NCBI GenBank assembly: GCA_045543215.1
Contig: JAZQMD010000061.1
Span: 1 to 22,949, forward strand
Direction: 5' to 3'
DNA: 22,949 nt
From: DXYV01 sp045543215
Lineage (GTDB): Bacteria; Bacillota; Clostridia; Oscillospirales; Oscillospiraceae
The notes below the pieces were generated by a model that worked only from the letters and a program-made list of their open reading frames with translations, searched no databases and was not told the origin of the DNA. The position numbers and the translations under genes are program-made. Shown piece after piece: positions 15,334 to 22,179 of this stretch. Positions within the stretch are counted from its first letter, which is position 1. Each line of letters starts with the position of its first letter.

Positions 15334-15600
15334 ATGCCCGATTTCAAAGAACTCCTCAACAGTGAACACGCACGAAAAATGATGAAGGATCAAAACGCCA
15401 TCCAGCGCATCCAACAAGCTCCGGAAGCCCAGAAACTAATGGAGCTGCTGGGCAAACAGACCGGAGGCAATCTAGAAGGCGCGGCGGATGCTGCTGCAAA
15501 AGGCAACCCAACCCAGCTTATGGGTGCCATGCAGAAGCTGCTGCGCGATCCGGAGAGCAAAAAACTCCTGGAGCAGATCAGCCGGTCCTTTCAATCTTAA
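15334..15600 (+). CDS. Small helical protein, first of a three-gene module
   Basis: 88 aa, no membrane segment or signal peptide; predicted mostly helical. Repeated short units NAIQRIQQAPEAQKLMELLG and LLRDPESKKLLEQI resemble the 'D/N-P-E-x-x-x-L-M' helices of STI1/DP-like chaperone motifs, though this is a loose resemblance. GGNLEGAADAAAKGNPTQLM lies between. I recall similar uncharacterised proteins in Oscillospiraceae but cannot name a family. The start at 15334 is chosen because homologue-like sequence begins at PDFKELLNS; upstream ATG 15277 overlaps non-protein-like sequence. The RBS is weak (GAAAGG at 13 nt or GTGGA at 6 nt). 33 nt separates it from the next gene. Confidence 0.65.
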   Translation: MPDFKELLNSEHARKMMKDQNAIQRIQQAPEAQKLMELLGKQTGGNLEGAADAAAKGNPTQLMGAMQKLLRDPESKKLLEQISRSFQS

Positions 15601-15633
15601 AAAAGTCTAGGGCAAGGAAAGGGGGCGTACCAT

Positions 15634-16032
15634 ATGAGTGATTTTGAAGATAAGCTAAATTCCATTTTGTCCAATCCAGATGCCATGGGACAGATCATGA
15701 ACCTGGCCCAATCCTTGGGTGTCGACCAAAAGAATCCGTCTCCACCATCCGGAGATACCCAGGATACGCCCCCTCCTCCCCCTGATAGCAATCCCTTTGC
15801 CGCCCTAGGCAGTCTGGATCCGCGTCTATTTCAAATGGCCGCCAAGCTCATGTCATCCTATCAATCCAATGATGATGACCGAGCCGCCTTATTGACCGCC
15901 CTGCGCCCCTTTGTCAAGCCAGAGCGGTACGCTAAACTAGACCAGGCCATCCGTATTTCCAAGCTGACCCGGGTCATCCGTATCGCCCTGGACAGCTTCC
16001 GCACGAAGGGAGGAGAGAATGGCAATGTATAG
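15634..16032 (+). CDS. Uncharacterised protein, second of the three-gene module
   Basis: 132 aa, soluble. N-terminal helix DKLNSILSNPDAMGQIMNLA resembles the helices of the preceding protein; a Pro-rich low-complexity linker (about 33-55, PPPPPDSNP) follows, then LDPRLFQMAAKLMSSYQ and a basic C-terminal helix RPFVKPERYAKLDQAIRISK and RVIRIALDSFR. AAAGGGGGC lies about 8 nt before the ATG. It overlaps the next gene by 8 nt, so the three genes are surely cotranscribed and the last two coupled. The shared helical unit suggests the first two proteins are paralogous or bind the same partner. No function is known to me. Confidence 0.7.
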   Translation: MSDFEDKLNSILSNPDAMGQIMNLAQSLGVDQKNPSPPSGDTQDTPPPPPDSNPFAALGSLDPRLFQMAAKLMSSYQSNDDDRAALLTALRPFVKPERYAKLDQAIRISKLTRVIRIALDSFRTKGGENGNV

Positions 16033-16393
16033 CCGCTATCTCCCCCCAGACACGCCCTTCTTTCCCCTTCCTTCAGAGGATGAAGAACCTTTCCATCAGC
16101 CCCAGCCTGAGTCTGGAGCAGCATCCTCGGAAAATATTTCCCACTCCAACTCCAAACCTGCTGGTCATCGTTCGAGCAACAGCGACCTACTGGGTGAACT
16201 CACTGGCGGTATCAGTGAATTTTTAGGAGGACTGTTTAAACATTTTTCCCTCAAAAATTTAGACAGCGGGGATGTGCTCCTGCTGCTTATTATACTTTTC
16301 CTCTTTTTAGAAGGCGATAATCTGGATCTGGTGATTGCCCTCGGACTTATGCTTTTACTGGGACTGGGAGAAGCCCCTCAATCCTCCACCTGA
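16025..16393 (+). CDS. Pro-rich protein with C-terminal hydrophobic hairpin, third of the module
   Basis: 122 aa. MYSRYLPPDTPFFPLP start, an acidic, Pro/Ser-rich disordered middle, then LTGGISEFLGGLFKHFS and the phrase LDSGDVLLLLIILFLFLEGD followed by LDLVIALGLMLLLGLG: two hydrophobic helices separated by a short acidic turn, i.e. a predicted membrane hairpin. The start 16025 is preferred to 16019 (two residues earlier) because GGGAGGAG (16008-16015) is 9 nt away rather than 3. Its last 16 nt overlap the 3' end of the convergent LolA-like gene. Similar MYxRY...DSGDxLxxLLLL proteins occur in Clostridia and may relate to sporulation, which is inference only. Confidence 0.7.
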   Translation: MYSRYLPPDTPFFPLPSEDEEPFHQPQPESGAASSENISHSNSKPAGHRSSNSDLLGELTGGISEFLGGLFKHFSLKNLDSGDVLLLLIILFLFLEGDNLDLVIALGLMLLLGLGEAPQSST

Positions 16394-17139
16394 TGGAGCA
16401 AGGTGCCATCTGGAAGGAGAAAGCTTTCCTCCCCATCAACCAAGGGACTTTCCACCTGGTAGGAGGTCATTCGATAAACTACTTCATCCATCTTGATCGT
16501 CTCTGCTGAAACCAGAAGTCCACTCTCCACCGAGATCCAATAGCGCTCCAAATAACCTAGCGCACTCTCTTCCACTTCCACATAAATACACGCTACACCG
16601 CCGCGGCTTTCATAGCCTGCGGCGGTAATATTTTTAGTGTCCAGATCCAACACATCCTCATAGGTAGGCAACATCTGGGCCAGATCACCGGAACCCTCCC
16701 TTGCAGGGGCAGAAGCATACTCCTTCTCATTATTATACCAGCGATAACGCATCCCATTGCCCACAATGGTATGCTCCACGCCACTTTTAGATGTCACATC
16801 TACTCGGGTCCAGCCGCTGTCAACCGCTACCACAGCGGAAAGGCTGCCTTTCACCATTCCCTCTTCCAGATACTCAATCTGAAGGGTTCGGCTATAGCTG
16901 CGGTAACGAGACAAGGTTAAGATAACACTCTGCACCGTTTCAGGCGTTACCCCTACCTGAATAACTGCATCGCTGGAGGAATCTTCACCATCCTGTTCCA
17001 AATCGGAGACTCCTACTCCGCTGGCCAGACTTACGGAAGGTGGAGCCTCAAAGAGATTGAATGTAAAGCTATAAGCTACTGCCGCTGCCAGAATCAAAGC
17101 GATAAGAGCAGCAAATTTTAGCCTGCTTTTTTCTCCCAT
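16378..17139 (-). CDS. Membrane-anchored extracytoplasmic protein, possibly LolA-like
   Basis: 253 aa. N-terminal basic residues and one hydrophobic segment (about 8-26, LKFAALIALILAAAVAYSF) with no lipobox Cys: signal anchor. A long beta-rich extracytoplasmic part follows with VQSVILTLSRYRSYSRTL, YRWYNNEKEY, YWISVESGLLVSAETIK, VVYRMTSYQV. The order 'structural repeats of Y/W-rich strands and xSGLLVSAE' resembles the LolA/LolB-like fold (as in GerS of Clostridioides difficile); this is weak, fold-level inference. AAGGGAG lies about 10 nt before the ATG. It is last in the trpS-tagO-wecB operon, 36 nt after wecB, and converges on the three-gene module with a 16-nt overlap and no terminator between. 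Confidence 0.72.
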   Translation of the reverse strand: MGEKSRLKFAALIALILAAAVAYSFTFNLFEAPPSVSLASGVGVSDLEQDGEDSSSDAVIQVGVTPETVQSVILTLSRYRSYSRTLQIEYLEEGMVKGSLSAVVAVDSGWTRVDVTSKSGVEHTIVGNGMRYRWYNNEKEYASAPAREGSGDLAQMLPTYEDVLDLDTKNITAAGYESRGGVACIYVEVEESALGYLERYWISVESGLLVSAETIKMDEVVYRMTSYQVESPLVDGEESFLLPDGTLLHQVED

Positions 17140-17175
17140 CCCAATAACACTCCCTTTCCTGTCTCCTCCTTCCGT

Positions 17176-18324
17176 CTATATGGGTTTAAATTCCTCAGGT
17201 TTTCTATCTATATACCCAAAATAATATTCAATCGCATCTACAATCCGCCGACAGGCCCGTCCATCCCCATAAGGGTTGACTGCCTTGGCCATCACCTCAT
17301 AGGCTTGCTTATCCTCAAGCAGCGCGGAAGCCAGTTCCACAATATGATTCGTCTCAATCCCCGCCAACTTTACAGTTCCTGCAGCTACCGCTTCTGGTCG
17401 CTCAGTCTCTCTGCGCAACACCAGAACCGGCTTTCCCAGTGCAGGCGCTTCCTCCTGTAGACCTCCGGAATCAGTTAGAATCAAGTAGCTGCGGGCCATC
17501 AGATTATGCATCTCGTCTGCTTGCAAGGGGGAAATTAGGTGCACATTATCAAGTCCATCTAGATATCGGTGGGCCATCTCCTGCACCACTGGGGACAGAT
17601 GAACTGGATAAACCATCTCCATCTCTTTGGCATAGGTCCTGGCTAAATGCCGCAGAGCAACCATAATCTGCTCCATAGGCACCCCATAATTCTCCCGTCG
17701 GTGGCAAGTAACCAAAAGAAGCTTTTTACCACTGTAGTCCAGTTTATTTAAAAGGGGGGTATTAAAACAATACTCCTTTTTAACCGTTGTTGATATAGCA
17801 TCTATGACAGTATTTCCAGTCACAAACAAATTTTGAGTAATTCCTTCGTTTACCAAGTTTTCACGGTTTGCCGCCGTAGGGCAGAAATGCAGCTCAGCCA
17901 GGCGACCTACCAAAGCGCGGTTAACCTCCTCCGGATAAGGAGAATATTTATCCCCTGTCCGTAGCCCCGCCTCCACGTGCCCCACGGGGATCTGATGGTA
18001 GAAGGCTGACAAAGCAGCAGAAAAAGTGGTAGAAGTGTCTCCATGAACCAGTACCAGATCCGGTTTTTCCTTAGCAAAGACTTCCTCCATACCTAAAAGG
18101 CATTTGGCAGTAATGGTAGAAAGGGTTTGTCTTGGCTCCATAATATCAAGATCATATTTAGGCTTAATCTGAAAAATATCCAGCACACCATCCAACATTT
18201 GCCTGTGCTGAGCGGTAACACAGCAAACGCTCTCCAATTTTGGTCTGCATTCTAGCTCCTTTACCAAAGGGGCCATTTTAACGGCCTCCGGCCTGGTTCC
18301 AAAAATGGTCATGACTTTATTCAT
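17176..18324 (-). CDS. wecB: UDP-N-acetylglucosamine 2-epimerase (non-hydrolysing)
   Basis: 382 aa, typical length. Converts UDP-GlcNAc to UDP-ManNAc for teichoic acid linkage units or other secondary wall polymers. Visible: GTRPEAVKMAPL at 9-20, HGDTSTTFSAAL, HVEAGLRTGDKYSPYPEEVNR split as HVEAGLRTGD and YPEEVNR, and TDSGGLQEEAPALGKPVL with RETERPE for the nucleotide site. The in-frame ATG at 18411 is rejected because GGAGGGCG lies about 7 nt before 18324 and the family begins at MxKVMxIFGTRPE. It overlaps the end of tagO by 8 nt. Equivalent names in Gram-positives are mnaA or yvyH. Confidence 0.95.
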   Translation of the reverse strand: MNKVMTIFGTRPEAVKMAPLVKELECRPKLESVCCVTAQHRQMLDGVLDIFQIKPKYDLDIMEPRQTLSTITAKCLLGMEEVFAKEKPDLVLVHGDTSTTFSAALSAFYHQIPVGHVEAGLRTGDKYSPYPEEVNRALVGRLAELHFCPTAANRENLVNEGITQNLFVTGNTVIDAISTTVKKEYCFNTPLLNKLDYSGKKLLLVTCHRRENYGVPMEQIMVALRHLARTYAKEMEMVYPVHLSPVVQEMAHRYLDGLDNVHLISPLQADEMHNLMARSYLILTDSGGLQEEAPALGKPVLVLRRETERPEAVAAGTVKLAGIETNHIVELASALLEDKQAYEVMAKAVNPYGDGRACRRIVDAIEYYFGYIDRKPEEFKPI

Positions 18325-19453
18325 GATCTTCGCCCTCCAACTTCGGCCTTGGCTTTTCGCCAGACATAGCCTCCCTGTTCTGGTTCTCCTCCTGTCCTTT
18401 ACGCTCATCATTATTACTTAAAAAAATCTTTCCCGCCACCACACCGGCAGCCCCCATTGCCAGTAGAAAAACCATGGCCTTTACCGCGCCTGAAGTAGTC
18501 AATAGCACAGCGGAAAGTCCCAAAATGGCAGAAATTACATATAAAATACCAACCGCCTGCTTCTGAGAAAACCCCATATCAATTAGCCGATGGTGGACAT
18601 GACTACGGTCAGGCCGCATAGGACTCTGGCCATGCGCAATACGACGGATGAAAGCAAAAGCAGTATCAAAAATAGGCAGTCCCAACATAAGAAAGGGTAC
18701 CACAAAGGAAATAATGGTATACATCTTAAACATGCCCTGTACAGATACAGTAGCCAATATAAACCCTAAAAAGGTAGATCCGGTATCCCCCATAAAAATT
18801 TTGGCTGGATTTAGGTTATAGGGCAAAAACCCAATGCATGCTCCCGACAGTACCGCCATCATCACTGCCACCCTGGGTTCGGCCACCAACAGGGCAATAA
18901 TGAGCATAGTCATAGAACTAATCGTGGACACACCACAGGCCAGACCATCCAGCCCATCGATGAGGTTGACCGCATTGGTAATCGCCACGATCCATATCAC
19001 TGTCACCGGGACAGATAGGAAACCCAAACTCCAATAGAGGTTCTGGCTAAAAATATTTGGATTTGATATCACTTGGATCACATTACCAGAAAACACTGCC
19101 ACCAGGGCAGCCAAGATCTGCACCAATAATTTCAGCTTGGCAGAAAGATCATAAATATCATCAAAAACGCCTAAGATGGCTATGATGATTCCACCCAGCA
19201 GCATCCCCTGTACCTGCCCAGTCAGGGGGACAAACATCAGTATCCCGAACAAAAAACCCAAACAGATAGCCAGCCCCCCCATGCGGGGAATGGGATGGTC
19301 ATGCATACGGCGACCATCCTTAGGCACATCTATCGCGCCCATTTGAATCGCCAGATTTTTCACCAACGGTGTAGCGCCAACGGCGATGAGTGCAGATACC
19401 GCCAGAGCCGCCGTTACATAACCGACGGTAGCCAATGGGACATTCATCAGCAT
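18317..19453 (-). CDS. tagO: Undecaprenyl-phosphate GlcNAc-1-phosphate transferase (TagO/WecA family)
   Basis: 378-aa polytopic membrane protein (about 10-11 hydrophobic segments) of the MraY/WecA family. It starts lipid-linked polymer synthesis by placing GlcNAc-1-P on undecaprenyl phosphate. Visible: DxxKDGRRMHDHPIPRMGG near 42-60, the FDD metal motif (97-99), NAVNLIDGLDG (160-170), MGDTGS (221-226) and RSHVHHRL (283-290), the last typical of TagO/WecA rather than MraY. A hydrophobic/charged tail follows, with an acidic, Lys-rich last 30 residues. AAGGAG lies 8 nt before the ATG. It starts 12 nt after trpS and overlaps wecB by 8 nt. Confidence 0.94.
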   Translation of the reverse strand: MLMNVPLATVGYVTAALAVSALIAVGATPLVKNLAIQMGAIDVPKDGRRMHDHPIPRMGGLAICLGFLFGILMFVPLTGQVQGMLLGGIIIAILGVFDDIYDLSAKLKLLVQILAALVAVFSGNVIQVISNPNIFSQNLYWSLGFLSVPVTVIWIVAITNAVNLIDGLDGLACGVSTISSMTMLIIALLVAEPRVAVMMAVLSGACIGFLPYNLNPAKIFMGDTGSTFLGFILATVSVQGMFKMYTIISFVVPFLMLGLPIFDTAFAFIRRIAHGQSPMRPDRSHVHHRLIDMGFSQKQAVGILYVISAILGLSAVLLTTSGAVKAMVFLLAMGAAGVVAGKIFLSNNDERKGQEENQNREAMSGEKPRPKLEGEDHE

Positions 19454-19465
19454 ATGGAAATCTCC

Positions 19466-20464
19466 TTACCGGGGGATAAAACCCACTTTCTTATATACCT
19501 TGCGCAGAGTCCTATTGGCAGCATAGGCAGCCTTCTCCGCCCCGGTACGATAGACCGACTCCAAATATGACTTATCCGCCAACAGCCGCTCGGTTTCCTC
19601 CCGAATGGGACGCAAAGCTTCTACTACCGCCTCCCCCACCGCAGGCTTGAATGCACCATAACCCTTACCACTAAATTCCAGCTCCACCTGCTGGTAGCTC
19701 TTACCTGTGGCTGCAGCATAAATCTGGATCAGATTTGATACACCAGGCTTCTCTTTGGGCGCATAGCGCACGCAGTTTTCCGTGTCACTGTCGGTAAGTG
19801 CCCGTTTGAACTTACGCATAATGTCCTCCGGCTTCTCCAAAAGAAACACACAGCCTTCTGGCTGAGACTTGGACATCTTATTCTCCGGAGCACTCAGGCT
19901 CATAATTCTGGCCCCCACCTTGGCAATATAAGGCTGGGGCACCTTAAAAGTCTCTCCGTAGACGCCGTTAAACCGCTCTGCAATATCCCGGCAAATCTCT
20001 ACATGCTGTTTTTGATCCTCCCCTACAGGTACAAAATCAGCCTGATAAATCAGGATATCTGCCGCCATGAGAACTGGATAGGTAAATAAACCCGCATTGA
20101 TATTGTCTGCATTCTTTGCTGACTTGTCCTTAAACTGAGTCATGCGGGACAACTCACCAAACATGGTATAGCAGTTGAGCACCCATGCAAGCTCACTGTG
20201 TGCAGACACATGAGATTGTAAAAAAAGCACGCATTTTTCCGGATCCAAACCGCAAGCGATGTAGGATGCCAGCAGACTTAGGTTGCGCCGACGCAGGACG
20301 GCTGGATCCTGCCGGACAGTAATCGTGTGTAGATCAGCCAGAAAAAAGTAACAATCAAATTCCTCGATCATGGCTGGCCAATGCCGCAAAGGCCCCAAAT
20401 AATTGCCCAAATGCAAATCCCCGCTTGGCTGAATCCCAGAAAGCATAATTTTCTTCTCATCCAT
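19466..20464 (-). CDS. trpS: Tryptophanyl-tRNA synthetase
   Basis: 332 aa, typical class Ic synthetase. HIGH-type motif HLGN (18-21), GEDQKQH (148-154) and KMSKS (196-200), plus LxxLADLHxxT near the start. It attaches tryptophan to tRNA-Trp. AAGGAAG lies 9 nt before the ATG on the minus strand. It heads an operon with tagO and wecB, which is why wall-polymer genes may respond to the trpS promoter. No T-box leader is visible in the 132 nt upstream. The full-length coding region and intact motifs indicate a working gene. Confidence 0.96.
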   Translation of the reverse strand: MDEKKIMLSGIQPSGDLHLGNYLGPLRHWPAMIEEFDCYFFLADLHTITVRQDPAVLRRRNLSLLASYIACGLDPEKCVLFLQSHVSAHSELAWVLNCYTMFGELSRMTQFKDKSAKNADNINAGLFTYPVLMAADILIYQADFVPVGEDQKQHVEICRDIAERFNGVYGETFKVPQPYIAKVGARIMSLSAPENKMSKSQPEGCVFLLEKPEDIMRKFKRALTDSDTENCVRYAPKEKPGVSNLIQIYAAATGKSYQQVELEFSGKGYGAFKPAVGEAVVEALRPIREETERLLADKSYLESVYRTGAEKAAYAANRTLRKVYKKVGFIPR

Positions 20465-20497
20465 ACAGCGACACTTCCTTACAAATTTACAAACGCA

Positions 20498-20529
20498 ATT
20501 ATAATACCATATTTTCTTTTAGAAGGCAA
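20498..20529 (-). promoter_or_regulatory. Candidate trpS-tagO-wecB promoter
   Basis: On the minus strand a perfect TATAAT (20503-20498) with only a poor -35 (TTGCCT, 20529-20524, spacing 20). The expected start would be about 30 nt before the trpS ATG. Confidence 0.35.
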
Positions 20530-20535
20530 TAAAAC

Positions 20536-20564
20536 TTGACATTATTCCAAGCAAAATATAGAAT
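20536..20564 (+). promoter_or_regulatory. Sigma-A promoter of gltX
   Basis: TTGACA (20536-20541), 17-nt spacer, TAGAAT (20559-20564; one mismatch). The expected start is about 25 nt before the gltX ATG. It is divergent from the trpS promoter. Confidence 0.8.
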
Positions 20565-20596
20565 GTAGCAAAAAATATCAGCTGGAGGAAGGCACT

Positions 20597-22087
20597 ATGG
20601 ATTTTACTTGGTATAAGGAACTGGAAGACCGTATTCCCCGGGGAGGGGTACGCACTCGATTCGCCCCCTCACCTACAGGCTATATGCATATCGGTAACCT
20701 ACGCACAGCCCTATATACCTGGCTTATTGCCCGGCATACCGGCGGAACATTTCTACTGCGCATTGAGGACACCGACCAGGGCCGACTGGTGGCTGACGCA
20801 GCAGAGATCATTTACCGCACCCTACGCCAATGTGGGCTTGACTGGGATGAGGGGCCCGATGTAGGTGGACCTGTAGGCCCTTATATCCAGACTGAGCGAC
20901 GGGATATTTATGGAAAATACGCACAGTTATTAATTGAGAAAGGAGGGGCCTACCGCTGCTTCTGCGATAAGAGCCGATTAGAGTCCCTTCATGGAGAGAA
21001 TGGGCTGGGAGGATATGACGGCCACTGCCGTAGCCTCTCCCAACAGGAGATAGACGAAAAACTGGCTGCCGGGGTTCCCTATGTGATCCGCCAGAAGATC
21101 CCATTCAACGGCTCCACCACTTTTTCCGACGTAGTTTTTGGTGATATCACCGTAGAAAATGCCACCTTGGATGATAACGTACTCATCAAGTCTGATGGTC
21201 TTCCCACTTATAATTTTGCAAATGTCATTGACGATCATTTGATGGGTATTACCCACGTGGTACGGGGCAGCGAATACCTCTCATCCACCCCTAAGTATAA
21301 CCTGCTCTATCAAGCCTTTGGCTGGGAGGTTCCCACCTATATCCACTGCTCCCCCGTTATGCGGGACGCTCACAATAAGATGTCCAAGCGCCACGGTGAT
21401 CCTTCCTATGAGGAGCTAATAAAAGAAGGCTACCTCTCTCAAGCTGTGGTTAACTATGTGGCCTTGCTGGGCTGGGCTCCCCGAGGGGAATATGGTGAAC
21501 GGGAGTTTTTCACCCTTCAGGAATTGGCTCAGATCTTTGACCTGGCAGGCATCTCCAAATCCCCCGCTATTTTTGATCGAGAGAAGCTCAATTACTTCAA
21601 CGCCAGTTATCTGCGCGCCCTCCCACCTGAGGATTTCTTTGTCCTGGCCAAACCATATTTGAAAGACGCGGTAAAAAATCCCGCCATTGATCTGCATGCC
21701 TTGGCGCCACTGGTTCAGCCACGGTGCGACACCCTTTTGGATATCGCTCCACAGGTGGACTTTTTCGATTCCCTCTCTGAATACTCCACCCAGCTGTATT
21801 GCCACAAAAAGATGAAGACCAACGAGGAAAACTCCCTTGAGGCCCTCCAGCTGGCTTACCTAGAGCTGGAACACCTGCCTCAGTGGACATCAGATGCCAT
21901 CCACCACGCTCTCACCCTCCTTGCAGAGCGGCTGGAACTAAAAAACGGTCGTATTATGTGGCCAGTGCGTACTGCCGTATCCGGAAAAGGAGTTACTCCC
22001 GGTGGAGCTGTAGAGTTATGCTGGCTTTTGGGCCAGGATGAGACTCTTCGCCGGATCAGACTTGGGATAGAAAAGCTGAGTCGATAA
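20597..22087 (+). CDS. gltX: Glutamyl-tRNA synthetase
   Basis: 496 aa, usual length about 480-500. Class Ib synthetase. RFAPSPTGYMHIGNLRTAL with HIGN at 31-34, KMSKRHG (KMSKR 261-265), and CFC (121-123) with C144 which may hold zinc. WPVRTAVSGKGVTPGG is the expected C-terminal anticodon-binding segment. It charges tRNA-Glu and, if the organism lacks GlnRS, may also charge tRNA-Gln for later amidation (family knowledge; not shown here). GGAGG (20584-20588) is 8 nt before the ATG. It is a single-gene unit with promoter and terminator. Confidence 0.96.
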   Translation: MDFTWYKELEDRIPRGGVRTRFAPSPTGYMHIGNLRTALYTWLIARHTGGTFLLRIEDTDQGRLVADAAEIIYRTLRQCGLDWDEGPDVGGPVGPYIQTERRDIYGKYAQLLIEKGGAYRCFCDKSRLESLHGENGLGGYDGHCRSLSQQEIDEKLAAGVPYVIRQKIPFNGSTTFSDVVFGDITVENATLDDNVLIKSDGLPTYNFANVIDDHLMGITHVVRGSEYLSSTPKYNLLYQAFGWEVPTYIHCSPVMRDAHNKMSKRHGDPSYEELIKEGYLSQAVVNYVALLGWAPRGEYGEREFFTLQELAQIFDLAGISKSPAIFDREKLNYFNASYLRALPPEDFFVLAKPYLKDAVKNPAIDLHALAPLVQPRCDTLLDIAPQVDFFDSLSEYSTQLYCHKKMKTNEENSLEALQLAYLELEHLPQWTSDAIHHALTLLAERLELKNGRIMWPVRTAVSGKGVTPGGAVELCWLLGQDETLRRIRLGIEKLSR

Positions 22088-22119
22088 TACCCATCCAGCC
22101 CCAATACCAAATGCTACCG

Positions 22120-22156
22120 GACCGTTTGCCATAATGCATGGCAAACGGTCTTTTTT
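22120..22156 (+). terminator. Rho-independent terminator of gltX
   Basis: Perfect 13-bp stem (arms 22120-22132 and 22138-22150), loop AATGC, then TTTTTT (22151-22156). It lies 33 nt after the gltX stop. Confidence 0.9.
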
Positions 22157-22179
22157 CTTATTTCATTACAATAAGAATA

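Noticed and set aside
15153..15359. 68-codon minus-strand ORF between pgi and the small-protein module
   Set aside because: It overlaps the start of the 88-aa gene, has no ribosome binding site or recognisable domain, and the region is better read as an intergenic promoter area.
20465..20596. T-box leader for trpS or gltX
   Set aside because: The shared gap is only 132 nt, with promoters close to each start, and no T-box sequence or specifier/antiterminator pairing is visible.
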